The notes below the pieces were generated by a model. It worked only from the letters and a program-made list of their open reading frames with translations, did not search any database and was not told the origin of the DNA. The position numbers and the translations under genes were made by a program. From Riptortus pedestris (taxonomy: Eukaryota > Arthropoda > Insecta > Hemiptera > Alydidae), in the NCBI GenBank assembly GCA_019009955.1, contig CM032230.1, forward strand, positions 5,512,001 to 5,576,000: a DNA stretch of 64,000 nucleotides, in the 5' to 3' direction. Positions 44,649-58,041 of this stretch are shown piece by piece; within the stretch, counting starts at the first letter, position 1, and every line of letters begins with the position of its first letter.

Positions 44649-47600
44649 CCCATCTGTAAATCTCAGCCGACAACACCTCCCCCCCCCCCCTTGGCCTGCT
44701 ATAATTATTCTAGTCAAATGAGGCGGTGTTCAATTGTTAAGTTGTAAAACTGTGCCATTACTAACTGTAGTTGATTGAAGGGGCCTGGAGAGCCGTGGCT
44801 TATTCGTCACACCGGCCAAACCGTTAGCTGCTCCCGGCACATCCCAATCCTTTGTGCCATTTAGTCTTTTAATGCCAAAATCTTAGTACTCCCCAAACTC
44901 TCGGCCCTCCCAGGTTTGCCTTCCTCAGCAGAGACACCTTACAATTTCCAAAACAATTTTTTTTGCCTACTTGTGAATTTCGTTGTTTATTTTAAAAACA
45001 TTTAAATAAATAGGCCCGAATTAAAAACATACAGAATACTAATTCTATTATATATCTATTTCAGAAGTGTCCCCTAATAGTTCTGTCATTTTTAAAATCA
45101 TGTAAGCAATCAATTGGCAGTTGAGGGATATTTGAAATCGATAGTGAATTTACAAACAAAACCTCTTCCAGGGAAGGTTATGTTAGTTTGAATCCGAAAA
45201 GTAGGTGAAATCATAAAATAATGAAGAGCTTAGCGAATTTTTTGTGACCTGTTAATTTAAAAATGTTATGTATCCAGCATATATTTTCTACTGCCTCAAC
45301 GAATTTTAGCATTTGATATGACACTTTTGGAGAGGTAGCATATCTTGTAAGGAGGTGAGTTTTTATTGCTATTTGTCTTGTTTTTTGTAATTTTTGAGCT
45401 TTGATTGGATAATAATTTTTATTTTTGTTTGATTTACATTGAGTGATCTCATATATCTCTTGGGCTAGCCATAAGCCCTTTTTTGAATTATTTTTTTATT
45501 TTCCTTTTTATTCATTAACTGTATAGATTCGAAAATGATTTGTTTTCGTGCAAAGAAAATTTGTCAATGCTATGTGTTAGAAGGATGATCTGACCTTATA
45601 GTTAGTAGTTTCATGACCTGATAACTCATGCAAATTGTGCCATTCCACATAGTCAAGCCAAGTTTCTCTTTGCCAATTTCCTAGTTAATACCTGTATTTG
45701 AGTATGTATTTATTTTGCTTGTTTTTCTATTCATTTATAAAAATATGTTATTTTATTTATTTAAGATAATTACTTTTTTTTTTTCTATTAAATTGCTATA
45801 GAAAAGCCTTAGATCCTATCATTTTTCTACTTTCACCCCATAAAGCTTAGTTATGAGATTACTGATTTATTTAATTATGTTTTAATATATTTTAAATCTT
45901 AGTTACAAAAATATTTAAAAATAAAAGTGAATGATGTTTGAATATGTAAATTTTGTGAAAAATAATGTAAACAATAGTTAAAAATTAATAGAAACAGATA
46001 TCACAATTGCCTGTAAAAAATATATATACATCATTGAACAATATTTTTTCTTCATTTGACTGTTGAGGAAAAATATTTACGTTTGGGAATTTTAATTAAG
46101 CTGTTGATTAAATTTTATGAAGTGTAGTTTAGGTTTAAATATGCGTTTATTGCAAAGAAAACTGAAAAGACAGCTAACAACTGCCCTTTTTTGCATATTT
46201 CCCATATTTTATATTATCTTGTCATTATCACATGCCTTACATAATTTTGTACAGTGTATATTCAAATCTTTTAAGTTTCTTATCTTGTGTAATTTTTATT
46301 TATTTATTTGGATAAAATATAATGTTTAGTAAAACAGGCTCCGGTAGGCAATTATGTTGGTGTTTGATTCCTGTGAGCTGACAAGTCCCTCTTATGCTTA
46401 TACTCATATAATTCAAAGAAGCTTAAAGTTTTAATTTAAATAAAATACAATAATAATAATTAAGTAAATAAATAAACTGATATCATTAGGAGGGGAAAGC
46501 AGTTACAGTTTATAATGATATTGGAGTTGCTCTGTTTTTTCAGTAGTTGAGTGAAATATAGATAGTGGGTATGAATTATTTGGCCAACTGAAGGGAAAAG
46601 AATTACACAGAGAGAAAGAGAGAGGGGATTCTTACTTACTTTCACCTGGAGTTATGTGTGAGAGCTCTTCTTGTAAAGTAAATATCTTGAGTAGTTTACT
46701 ATATACAAGCTCAATTGGAATAGATTCTGCTCTCCATACTTGCTAGGATTTATATAAATTATAAAGTTCCTTATATGAGTGTGCTATATTAAAGTTTTCA
46801 TGACATATGCTTTTCATTTAAAGGTGTAATCAGTGAGTATATTTCGAATATTTATCTTTAAGCTATTTATGTAATGATTGCAGCATGTTGGAAGTCGCAG
46901 GGTTTTTCTGTAATTATTTTGACTTTCTTTATGTGCTGTTAAATTTCTTATTTTTTCTATGTATTTATTTTATTAATTATCATATTTTGCACGATTTTCC
47001 TTTTCTTATTAAATTTTCTAAAATCTCCAAACATTAATATTTGAATGTTAATTTAAAAATATAAACCAAAAATCTCATAGATTCTCTTTTTTCTTATGTT
47101 TTCTTATTGTAATATTGGTTTCTTGAGAATTCATCAAAATTCATGGATGTCCAATACTATACTTACATGATTTTAAAAAAATGTGATAAAAAAGAAAGTT
47201 ATTTTATTACTTTCCCTCTTTAGTATTCGTATAAAGGGGGAGTATTTTTTTTTCATGCCTTACATGAACTGTATATAACGCACATTTGTAAAAAAATTAT
47301 TGAGAACTGAAAAATGCACAAAAAATTACAATATTATAAAAATCAGTTTTAATGTTATAACTCCTCTTTTGGTCCAGGTCTTAGCAATCACGAGTGTAGT
47401 CTTGTTTCTTCATAAACACTGTTTATTAAATTTTTCTAATTCCTTCAGAACTGTTTCGTAAATAATTTCTTGATTTATGGGCCACTATTTTCCAGCTTTT
47501 CTAAGTTTTGAGATCAAATGTCTATCTGTAACTGTCTATGAATGGGCAGTCATAAATTAGGTTGTTCAGTATAATTGTCACATTGGCAAATATTGGTCTT

Positions 47601-48077
47601 AGGTCGTCTAAATTTGGGTAAAAATTTGTCGAGCCATGTCCCTTCAGTAGTAGTGTAAAATAAAATAAGATGTTTGGCTAATCTTGTGTTTTGTATTATT
47701 TATATCAGGTACAAAATATTTCAGATGCACTTCTTTTAAATTAGATCTTAATTGCCACACTTTTCCATGAACATTATCATATCATTTTCTTTGTATTTTG
47801 AATTTTATAAGTATTTACTCTGTGAACTACCAACAACCAATATTAAAACAAAAAGTGGTTTTCGTATGAAAGACCATTAAAGTTATAAAGAATAAAACTT
47901 GATCTAAAAGCCCCACGAAAGTGAATTTATTTATTTATTTAAGGGGTCCTATTTGAACCCAATTCATCCAAGTTACAATTAATGCACATTAACACTGATC
48001 TTGAAATTATGTATCAAACTATCCAAAAAAATCATATTCCTGAGTGATTTATTATTATTATTTTTTTGTTGTTGCAG
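44649..48077. other. Repeat-poor, AT-rich stretch, probably intron or intergenic
   Basis: A moderately GC segment at 44760-44950 has no recognised product. Otherwise low-complexity AT-rich sequence with no HLE or family B copies and no open frame of note; it ends in the T-rich tract of the zinc-finger exon's acceptor. Confidence 0.4.
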
Positions 48078-48499
48078 TGGAATCCCTTGGGCTTCTCTAT
48101 TCAGCAGTTTACGAGAGCGCCTGTACTAGGGGAGTAACTATCGGGCGAGGATCGAGGATGTCTTGGGCACAGGAAGGCATAGTTCGGACAGTGGGTCCCG
48201 GGGGCCACTCCCTCTACGGCTGCAAGAAATGCCACTTCCAGACAGCTAGTGAGATGAACGCACTGTGCCATGTAAGGGTATGCCATGCTCCTTTGCCTGG
48301 CAACTATAGGTGTGATACATGCTCGTTCAAGACCAACAGCGAGGACAGCCTTAGGGTCCATTCCCTTGTACAGCATTCGATCCGCCTCAACAAGACCTAC
48401 CAGTGCTCTGAATGCTCATTTTCGTCTGTCGACAAAATGGCCCTCATGCATCACGTTCATTCTGTGCATTATATTGCAGGTTGTAGCTCTCGAAAATAG
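48078..48499 (+). CDS. C2H2 zinc-finger protein, exon with three fingers
   Basis: The exon follows a strong acceptor (T-rich tract, TTGTTGTTGCAG|TG at 48077/48078) in phase 1. Three C2H2 fingers share the spacing CX2C-X12-HX4H: C48221-H48286 (YGCKKCHFQTASEMNALCHV..), 48311-48376 (YRCDTCSFKTNSEDSLRVHS..) and 48404-48469 (YQCSECSFSSVDKMALMHHV..). Linkers are 8-9 residues and not TGEKP-like, as in REST/hunchback-style factors. Sequence-specific DNA binding in the nucleus is the family role; the target is unknown. An in-frame ATG at 48158 could be a start, but the acceptor argues for upstream exons outside the recognised sequence. The frame closes at TAG 48497-48499 just after finger 3; alternatively it is spliced at a weak CAG|GTTGTA donor (48479/48480). 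GC content is well above the flanks. The orthologue is not identified. Confidence 0.8.
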
Positions 48500-49520
48500 C
48501 TACAATCCTTAAATTTACTATCTAAGTAATAATTTATAACAAACTATAGTGATAAGTTTATTTAAAAAGCTAATATTCGAGAAATAATTATCCCTTTTCA
48601 GTCAGAATATAATGAAAATTCACTTTCTCATAACTTTTAATGATAATCTTCATATTTTAATGGGAAGGGTTACAAAAACTCCTTTTTGATACACAAACTT
48701 TATTGTATAATACCCAACATGTGTGTGAGGCCTATTTATCACCTCCTTTTAGCTATGAAGTGCTTGCCCCCTCTACATTTGCTAGGGGCTCTCGAGTCGG
48801 GACAGTTCGTCTTAATGAGTTACCTTATAACTAAAACGAACCACCTGAAGAGGTGTTATATACACATTTGAAACATACAGCAAAGCTTATGTTGAAAAAG
48901 AAGTTAATTCTTTGGACCTTTCCCATTAAAGTATGTAGAATAATAATATCAAAGTTCTAAACAATGCCACTGGTTATTAGTACAGTTTTGATTTGGATTA
49001 TTGCTTGAAGTTTTCAATTGACATTTCCATTGTCCTGGTTGTGCAATGATTGTTTATCATCACATATGCAACAATTTAATATTAATTACATTAATGTCTT
49101 TGTAATTATTTTATATGAGTTAGAATTTCATAATTTCATTCGCTTAATTGTATTCTACATTTATTTTTGTGATTTATTAGAAAAAGCATATTTATCAGTA
49201 TTATGTTAGCATGTTACAGTTTGCTCTGTGTTGTGAATGGTGATTATGTATTTGATATAAGAATAATTCGCTTGGATCAGATGATAGCATTCAGAATACT
49301 TGCAATAGTCATTTGTAGTATGTTTTGATTAATCTGCCTCCAAACATGTTCAGAATCTTAAAATCTATTTGACATCAATCATTTTTCGTTTAAATTGTGT
49401 TAGTGAAAAATGCTTTAGTTTTGTTAATAAACGTTAATTGTTATACTGAATCTAATCACATCTACTGGTAGAGGGGTTTGGGTGAGGTTTTACTTTTAGC
49501 AGTTTTGTAATGACTGGTTT
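48500..49520. other. Sequence downstream of the zinc-finger exon
   Basis: AT-rich, possibly 3' UTR or intron. An AATAAA occurs near 49427. No further exon recognised. Confidence 0.3.
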
Positions 49521-49524
49521 CATT

Positions 49525-49700
49525 CTTGTCTGTATTTTAGTGCTGGCTATTGCCTATAATTATTTGGCTTATGCAGGCTATGGATTGTCGATGGGTGGTT
49601 ATCTCCAGAATTCTGGCATTGAATTCTCTCCGCTCATTCCGATGCTTCTCACAGTGGGAAACTATTGCATGTCTTTTTGACCGTGTTAAAATCGGTACTT
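49525..49700 (+). repeat. Unclassified dispersed repeat (copy 2 of 2)
   Basis: 'TTATGCAGGCTATGG', 'TCTGGCATTGAATT' and 'GTGGGAAACTATTGCATGTC' match the order seen at 15730-16045, in a more diverged form. Confidence 0.4.
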
Positions 49701-52435
49701 CCTGTTGATGGCAATAGTCACTAGTAGCCGACAGATACAACAGTTTGAACTATAAATATTGGAAGCTAAAAATTCTGTTTTACCCCTATTTAAAAAAAAA
49801 AAAAGTGAGTTCAATGAGGCCCATAATTGTGAAAATGTTCTTTAAAATAGTTTAGGCGTTCAATGTAACAAAATTGACTCAAGGATGAGCTAATAGTCCT
49901 TGTATCCATGATCCAGTCTGGATGACTATTGTCAGTATTCTCAATGTTTAGTTTTATTTTAAGATGTTCCATCACTTTTTGTGATTCACTAATTATATTT
50001 TATCTTAGGGTGTGAAAAATAAAAGGGAATCGTGTGACAGCTTTCTCTCATGACTTCACAAAGATTCAGGTTTGAAATTTTAGTTTCAGAAGTACCAGCG
50101 ATGAAAGAGGCTATATTTGAGTTATTCACTTAAACTTTTTCAAAACAAAATGATTCATAATTGGAATAAATTCCCCTATGAAAATTTATTATTCCTTTGA
50201 CAATATCATAGTTCAACCTAAGTCACATTTTATATTCAATTATATGCATACATACTGGTTACATTATAATTAAATTTCTTCGACAAAGAAAATGCTTTCT
50301 ATTTAATTTGACGTTATGACTAACAATCATTTTTATTGTAAAATAATGAATCTATTAATTGTTTAGTGAAAAGCTGTTAGTTATTGAATGAAAAATGTTT
50401 GTTGAGTCTTTTGAAGAGTTGTATGAGCCATTTTGACCAGACGTTTTTATTTTTTTACGTTGAAGTATAACTCTGCTTTTCTTGTCGCTAATTAATTTTA
50501 TTAGTTTATACATTAATTTAGTTATCTCTATTAATTAATTGGTTGATCTTAATTTTTTAAGTATTTATTAAATGAATCCAATCGAATAATTCCTCTTTAA
50601 AAAAATAATAAAATTAGCTATTTTTGATTGATTGAAACTGTTAGTTTGCTGTATATTTATTTGATTTGATAATTTATTGTAGTCCATTATGAGGATATTT
50701 ATGTGTGATTGCAGCATAATGTTTATATATTGACGTTGTTATGGGCTGTTTAAGACATCCGTGCTTTTCATTCATAAGGGTAGTTTATTAATTCATTGAT
50801 GGAAACCAGCAATTTCTCTCTTTATTCACTAATTAAATCAGTTGAATGATCTATCAGCTTAGTGGGTCGGTGTACCATTGGAAAGCATTACAAGTTTCAT
50901 ATCCTTGTCGATAACTTGTATTTTTAATTTGTGTATTTAACCATACGTAGTATGAAACAATACAAACCCTTAAATAATATTAGGTGATGCTTAAAAAATA
51001 TAAGGTTGTTTGACATGAAATGTCTGTTTTAATGGTAAATGTTGTGTAGTTAAAAAAAAAAAAAACTGTATAAAACCAGAATTATTTATATTCTACAATT
51101 GACCATTATTGGCACTTTTCCCAACTTGCTGCAGAGATATTGGTATCAGCTTTAGTCACAAAGGTATATTAAATGATTCCAACTCTAGACCAACTTTCAG
51201 TTATTGTTAATTTTTTTGGGTGTAAATTTGGTTTTAGACCATATCCCATGGTCTTTAGGCCACATTTAAACAATACACAGAATTTCATATAAATTCCACT
51301 TTCCGTTGTAAGCAACCAAAGTCCATTTCCATCAACTTCTCATCAAATGTCCATAATTTAAGCTTTTCCAATTCTCTAGAAACAGTAGCTGAACATGTGC
51401 TGAGAATCATTTAGCTGTTTCATAAGGTTTTCTTCCTTAAGAAAACATTAGTACTTCATTATGGAGTAAAGATGAATCTTTCTCTGGGCCAGTTTTCTAA
51501 TTCAGTCTCCCCAAATTTTGCAAACAAGTTGTAAATATTGTGTTTATTTATGCTCTCATCCCCAGACTCATTGGCATTGTTTTTTTGCATCTGGAGCTTC
51601 CAAAATATTTAGCGAAAGGAATGGTTTGGCAACTATTTATGCTTAATGCTTGGCCAATGGGGTAGCAACGAATGGTTAGGGGATTATAACTGCATGCTGT
51701 AATTTGTAAAAAAGTCTAAAGTTAACAATGGGAGACCACATAGTCCTACCTGAGATTATAAAATCAGACATGTCATGTAAAACATCCAAATTCTAATGGT
51801 GTAATGAAAATACTTCTTTACTTTATTATTGATGTCTTCTGATATTGATTGTGTCATGGTATTTTGTAGCAACATTTCACTAACCATGCTGCTAGGGGTG
51901 GTTAGGGTGAGAAGCTGTTCTATCCCTTGTATTTCTACCTGCCATGCCCAAGAGCATGGGATTATCGCGACCGTCCTAGGAACCAGACTAGACATATATA
52001 AATACATTGGATAGAATAGCTGAGCCTCATTCTCCACGGAGATAGGCTGAAGAAGTTAGGAGAATGGCTAGCAAAATGTTGTCACAAAACATCATGAAAG
52101 TGGAAGTCTCCTTTACTTTGCAAGAATGGTAAAATCCAACCCTTGTCTTTCTTCTCAACTCATATCGGTCTCCACTGATAGACTCAATCAGTTGTTGCAT
52201 TCCAAAAGTGGTAAAGTTTGCAAAATTGTGATAATTAATTATGAAACTATTTTAGTTTAAAAATTCTATTTGCAATTTAATTCTGCCATTAATTAAATCA
52301 CTGACACAAAATCATAACCTCATAATTCAAACAACTTTGATATTACCAGAAGTTGATGAAGATTTTTATTTTGCATTATTTTTTATCGAATCTTTCATCA
52401 ACTTGGAACCAATAGAATATGAATACAACAAAATT
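49701..52435. other. AT-rich stretch, nothing recognised
   Basis: No coding exon, RNA gene or listed repeat was found. The higher-GC patch at 51840-52040 has an open minus-strand frame (93 codons) without recognised homology. Confidence 0.3.
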
Positions 52436-52920
52436 GGGTACTTATTGGTTAGAGGGAGGCCACTCATTTAAATTACTAAATCATAATAAAAAGAAAATCA
52501 TTGTATTATTTAAAATAACCTTCTAGAATTTATATAAGATAAAATGTTATTATAAATTAGCGATAGCCCAGAGCTGGACGATGTCGCGGAGTAGCAGTAT
52601 AAAGTGGTCGTTCGCCCCAGGAATTCTGTAACATAGCTGTCCCAGTAGTGTACATACTTTCAAAATTTGTGTATGAGTCCCGGTTTCAGGATCAATCAAA
52701 TTATATTTATGATTTACTTTTAGATGTGAAAATCCAGCTTTTTCCCATTCAGTATTGTAACCTTTCCAGCAAACTGACATAATCGTAGAACCAGGCTTAA
52801 AGAATTTAGTTACCTGTTCAAATAGTGTTTCAGTACTACTATTATGAATCAGTAAATATTTTATCTCTAAAGAAAACACAAAAAAGTAATGAGTGGCCTC
52901 CTATTAACCTATAAGTACCC
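52436..52920 (-). mobile_element. Merlin (IS1016-like) DNA transposon, internally deleted
   Basis: Inverted ends of 33 bases: left GGGTACTTATTGGTTAGAGG..CACTCATT (52436-52468) and right, reverse-complemented, GGGTACTTATAGGTTAATAG..CACTCATT (52888-52920), with four mismatches. The ends enclose only a transposase fragment (52550-52879), so most of the gene is gone while both ends survive. AAATT occurs next to both ends and may be part of the target duplication; exact outer boundaries are uncertain by several bases. Merlin ends and an ISXO2/IS1016-type DDE domain fit together. Confidence 0.8.
52550..52879 (-). pseudogene. Merlin transposase (ISXO2-like DDE domain) fragment
   Basis: The 109-codon minus-strand frame matches the C-terminal half of the ISXO2-like/IS1016 transposase domain that Merlin elements carry: TLFEQVTKFFKPGSTIMSVC then WKGYN (usual ETLxPxIxxxVxPGTxIxSDxWxxY), and HLKVNHKYNLIDPETGTHTQ (usual HxxVNHSxxFVDPxTGxHTQxIE). 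The catalytic Asp of the SDxW motif is Val (residue 36). After Gln71 (about 52667) the conserved IExxW is lost; a frame change restores an ESMY reading, so a small indel is likely there. The N-terminal part with the first catalytic Asp is deleted. The gene is inactive. It lies within the 33-bp inverted ends of the element. Confidence 0.85.
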
Positions 52921-55345
52921 GAAATTGTGCTTAATTGGATATTAGACAACATTTTGTTCTCCCTAGCCATGAATCATTAATTGATAAAACGTGTACATGT
53001 TCATTTTGAGGTATTGATTTTATATTGTAACAATGTTTTCTAATATATTCATTTATTTTAAGAAAAAATGGCATATACCATTCTTAAGTATCACAAATCT
53101 TAGGCCATTTTTTAATTTTTCACTAGTATTTAAAAAAAAAAAAATGTAATGATAAATGAACAAAGAAGAAAAAGGAGATTTGTAGCTTTAACAAAATAGA
53201 ACTTCATTTATAAATACATTAAGCTAATATTATTTTCATTATCCACTTAGATTAGCTTCAGCTGCCTTATAATAAAGAAATTTTAAATTGAATATTTCAG
53301 ATGATGATGATCTAAATATTTACAAATTACCTAGGTATAAGCTGTTATTTATTTGAATATTGATCATATAGAGGTTTCACTTCATTAAATTTGTAATAGG
53401 TTGTGATTAATTGTTGTGTTTAAAATTGTTTTATTTTTAAGACTTTGTAAGATATAAATTAATTTCTCTCAAACAGTAAACTCTAACAAAAAATTAATTT
53501 GTTGTTTATTTAAACTTAATTTATTCGGTTTATCAAATTTTAATATCTTTGAATATAACAAATAGTATTGATTATGTTGTTTCAAATAGTAGTAATTTTT
53601 ATTCTGCAATTTAACAGATATGACACAAACTTATATATTTTTAAAGTGTCTTTATTTAACACTGACTGATAGGATATAATATTTTTAAACAAATGAATGT
53701 TTTAGTTGTTAAGTGCCTTAAAAAAACTAGTGAAATTTGTTGTTATTAACTACTTTACTTTAAATCTTGGTTAGCGTTTGTTCGGGTCTGTGTTTGTCAA
53801 AGTATTTTGATAGCTGCTTGTAAATTACAGACACTTCCTAAATTAATTATGAGCTTCTTAATTAAATAATTAATTTTTATGATGTACAAATTTTTGTAAA
53901 AAATATATATATATCTATTTTCATATTTATTGTGTAATTTAGGTTGTAACATTAAGTACAAACCCTAGTCACGGTAACGAGGGTAAATAGTTCCTATAAA
54001 TGTCTGCTCAACGTCTTTATTTCTTTTTTATACAATATATTATTTAAATGTAAGTAAGACTGTTTATATTTGTAAACGCTGTCTTGTATGATAAAAATAT
54101 CCCAAAGATTTTATTTATTATGCTTTTTAAATTGTAAATTTGTTTTGCACATTGATGAGTACAGGCACGATAAATTATTTTTTAGGAGTTAAGTTTTGAA
54201 TTTGATTAAATATAACTTGTAGATTTGAGAGTGTTTATTTTTTCCAACCACCCCCCCCCTCACAGATAAATGTAGCACACTTGATTTTGTATTGCCGTTG
54301 ACTACCATTAATAGACTAGAACATACACATTTCCACAATGGATTTGGAATAAAAAATCTGATGAAGGCCTGACATGCCTTCCTTGTACTCCTTTTAAATT
54401 AAATAAACAAAATGTTTTGATGCATTTAATTTGATAGTTATGTACAATCTCTGTTATGATTGGATCAAAACGTGCCGTAGAGCATAGTTTATAAATGTAT
54501 TCATGATAAACAAAAATGGTTCTTACATTAAGGGGAGTTCTCTGAGTTTGTTTGGTACATTACAAGGATGGGCTAAGTATTATTCTCAGGATCTCATTTC
54601 AAAATATCTCATCAGTTTTAGTTTGCTAATGAAGTTAATGCCAAACCAGATGTGGCGAGTAAGTATGGGGAGGATAAGTGACTAGTATAAAAAATATAGC
54701 AATTTAGTGTAAAAAAACAAACAGATTATACAGATGACAAATAAGAAAGCACACACACAAAGTTTTAACTCATTCCCATCAAATATGATCCTAGACTCAA
54801 TATGTTTTAAGTCATGCATTTGTCAATATAAACCCATCAAAAAATGTGGACTGTATGAAGGGACATTTCCTCAATGGTTGTAAGACTGAAATATTCAATA
54901 TTTTGAAGACTTTAACCAGTGACTGTGGCTATTTTTGTGTAAGAGTCTCAAAAAGTTAGGGCATTTCTTGATTAATATAGAAAAATATACTCTCTATGAG
55001 GTCAGGCAAATGATTTACCAAGTCCGAGAATGTTTTGAGGAAAAATAAATTTTCCTATATAAATTGATTATATAGTTAATAATTTAATTATATTGTTTGT
55101 ATAACAATATAGTTATTGTTGTTACATGGTGGCATAAGTCTGAAGTTCTCTAAAACAAAGATTATTACAACATACACTTTTTTAGATTAAAAGTTAAATT
55201 TAGTACCGAGGCTGTTTAAAAGGTCAACAAAGTTTGCTATAGTGTCAAACGCAAAATCTTCATTATTGAAAATTACTTATTTCGACTTACGCCACTACCT
55301 CTGCCTTCTCTCCATATGTTACCTATTATATTAAAAATCATTTGT
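52921..55345. other. AT-rich stretch, nothing recognised
   Basis: Mostly low-complexity. A C run lies at 54251-54258. No exon, RNA gene or dispersed repeat could be supported. Confidence 0.35.
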
Positions 55346-55349
55346 GCTC

Positions 55350-55502
55350 AAAGGCATGGGTTTGATTCCTCCATGAGCAATAGGAGGATTTATTTAGTGA
55401 CAAACTCATTAAATAAAATCTCATTTGTCCCACCCTGGCTAAAAAAGGTTCCTTAGATAGATGATTAGCCACATTAGCAGAAATGGACACTAATAAATAG
55501 CA
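55350..55502 (+). mobile_element. tRNA-derived SINE, 5'-truncated
   Basis: B-box-like 'GGGTTTGATTCCTCCATGAG', then the body 'AACTCATTAAATAAAATCTC', 'CCCACCCTGGCTAAAAAAGG' and the tail 'GGACACTAATAAATAG'. Confidence 0.75.
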
Positions 55503-56385
55503 AAATCTTATTAAAATGTTTAATCACAGTTTTCTTATTTTCTTTAAGCAGATACATTATAAGTGTTATAGACAGAAAACATTATTTTATTCTTTGTTTC
55601 ATTGAATTTCATTCTTTGTCTCAACTTTTAACATTTTTAAAATCGAAACTGTGTTAAAGTTGAGTGCATGGCTTATTTTTACTATTATCAATTTTTGTTG
55701 GAATATTGTTTTTAGCACTTTTTGAATGTCTACACAAAGTAAAGGGTGTTTTAAAACTAATTTGTGCTTTTGTAGGTAATACAAAATAAGACAATGAAAG
55801 GATAAAATGTTTATTTAATCAAGATGTGCCTATAATTTACACAATAAAGACAAGGATAAATATATAAACATGGTTATTTATGGATAGGACTAAATAAAAT
55901 AATTTGTAGCATAAATATAAATTCTTTTTTAAATAAATTTGCTCAATAAAAGTATAAAATAAAGATATTAATAAAAATGGTCATATAATCCTGACTAATA
56001 AATTATCTAAATTACAAACTCTTATACACAACACACATACATTCTTTGCAAGTAGTTGATATCCCAAAGCTTTAATGATTAAGTAACGTTGGGATGGCAT
56101 AGCTTTCAATAAAACATGTTTCATAACAATGTTATTTATTGAAAATATTTAATGTTTGTTCCATTGATTAAATTGTGAGGTTCAGTGTTCCATAATTATT
56201 CCCCCCGCCTCTTCAGTTTGATTGTCTCCCTTCTTATATAGGTAAATAAAACCCCAAGATAATTTAAATTAGCCAGGGATAACATTTTTTCTTTCCAACT
56301 CTCTCACTGGCAGTAGCTCTGAGGATGAAATCTCTAGCCTCTCAAAGTACTGAGTTCTCAAAGGTTTATCAAGAGGAGTCAGCTT
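55503..56385. other. AT-rich stretch, nothing recognised
   Basis: No supported feature. Confidence 0.3.
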
Positions 56386-56389
56386 TGTT

Positions 56390-56590
56390 AATTATCACCA
56401 GATCTTACCAATTTTTGTTTGATCATTGCCAAACTTAATATTAAAACGTGTAATATAAAACTAAAGATCAAGTTTGTTAATGAATAAAATTGAACTCGGG
56501 TTTGGAGGAGGGAATTTTGAAAATTCAAATATCTCTGTTATTATTTATGTGTTAGATAAAAAAACTGTATAAAATTAATCTTCATCAGCC
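56390..56590 (+). mobile_element. HLE middle-block fragment
   Basis: 'CCAATTTTTGTTTGATCATT', 'GATCAAGTTTGTTAATGA' and 'GGAGGGAATTTTGAAAATTC' in family order; no ends or core. Confidence 0.5.
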
Positions 56591-57024
56591 AAAGATTTTT
56601 TTATTTTTCATATATAAAATTTTGTTCAAACAAAACCCATTGTCAAAGAATACTTATTATTAAAACAAAATTCTGTGTAGAACTATCAAATGTTATAGCA
56701 CATTGAAATGTTGTTTCATATTCACTGCCACTAGCATTTTATAGCAATAAATTTACGAAACTATATACATGTGTAAATAATTCTTCAATAATGTCAAAAT
56801 ATGCAATATTTCACAATGGTTTTTTTTAACAAAATTTAATGCATGAAAAAATATAAAAAATTCTTATATATACTAAATCATTCGTAACTTCTATGTAAAA
56901 CATCTAATGGTATATAATATATTCTACTTAAGTTTTTTACTATAATGTAAGGTGCCAGTACCATCTACCTGCCAGATTATGGCTTTTGAAGCTGAAACGT
57001 CCAGATAGATAGATTAAATTAGAT

Positions 57025-57175
57025 AATTCCTGCCCTGGGCAGTAGAAATTTATTTAGTGACGAACTCATTAAATAAAATCCTTAGTCCCACCATGGCTAG
57101 AAAAGGGTGGTAACCTGTAGATAACCCGTCCCAATTAGCCATAGTAGCATAAAGTGGAGGTAAATAATAATAAAC
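57025..57175 (+). mobile_element. tRNA-derived SINE, 5'-truncated
   Basis: Starts near the B box ('AATTCCTGCCCTGGGCAG'), then 'GACGAACTCATTAAATAAAA', 'CCATGGCTAGAAAAGGGTGG', 'AACCTGTAGATAACCCGTCC' and an AATAATAATAAAC tail. Confidence 0.75.
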
Positions 57176-57289
57176 AAACCATCAATGTAATCCACTTTTC
57201 TGGATCACATTATAAGTAATTAATATTAACTTAATGCTCAAAAGTTATTTTTCTGTAAAAAGAAAAACTCAGAAATAATTCAGTACACC

Positions 57290-57715
57290 ACATTAATTTG
57301 ATTAATTTTTTATTCCTTCTTCCTAAACGTACAGTATTTTTAATTATATTCTCTGTATCTCACCTAAATCAAGTTCAACTTGTTTGAACCAATTACACTT
57401 AGTTTTCCTGTTTTTAGAAAAGTTGGATATTTGTTTTGTTAATCTACCTTCATTCATTCTCAATATGTGGCCATAAAAGCTTGTTCTTCTTTTAATAGTA
57501 TCTAAAAGTGGCTCAATTATCTGATAGTGTTTGATTAGGGATCAAATGAAATTCATAATTTTTAAATTTTGGTCCAAAACTTTCCCTTTCTTTCTTTTTT
57601 AAGTTATCCAGTAATCCATTATTTGCAATTGCTAGAGTTTCGGATGCATACAGTGCTTCTGGTTTTATAACCATAACAATGGTTGTTATAAAAATCATAA
57701 CATTTTAAAATTTTA
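57290..57715 (-). pseudogene. Non-LTR retrotransposon RT C-terminal fragment
   Basis: The minus-strand translation reads IKPEALYASETLAIANNGLL, then DNLKKKERESFGPKFKNYEF, corresponding to the VKPxxLYxSETWxL / LxxxERKxLRxIxGPxxxNGxxR segment after the RT palm. After a frame change near 57515 it continues HYQIIEPLLDTIKRRTSFYG, then HILRMNEGRLTKQISNF and NWFKQVELDLGEI, with the hallmark YGHIxRM of RTE/Jockey-like C-termini. It corresponds to the same protein region as 11930-12175 but differs in sequence, so a different element family is likely. Decayed by at least one indel and several stops. Confidence 0.8.
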
Positions 57716-57874
57716 TTTACTTCAAAGAGCATTCTTCCAGTTTATAGAATGTTACTTTAAAATTCCCTGATAGGTTTATTTGATTTATCTTCAACTGATT
57801 GACAGTCCCATTACTGAAAATACACATCTAGTCATGATTTATTCAAAAGGTTTAAAAATTATCATTTCATATTA

Positions 57875-57996
57875 GCAAATTTTCCTTGAGGGCCAGCTAT
57901 TGAGGTTGTACTCATGTCACAATTTTCGAAAAATTTCCTCAAATATCCTTCGATCCTACCTAGTAGATGATGAAAATTAGGTCCATTCAAAAAATG

Positions 57997-58041
<45 letters not shown>

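Noticed and set aside
51756..52040. 93-codon minus-strand frame in a moderately GC segment
   Set aside because: No recognised family or splice signal; treated as non-coding.
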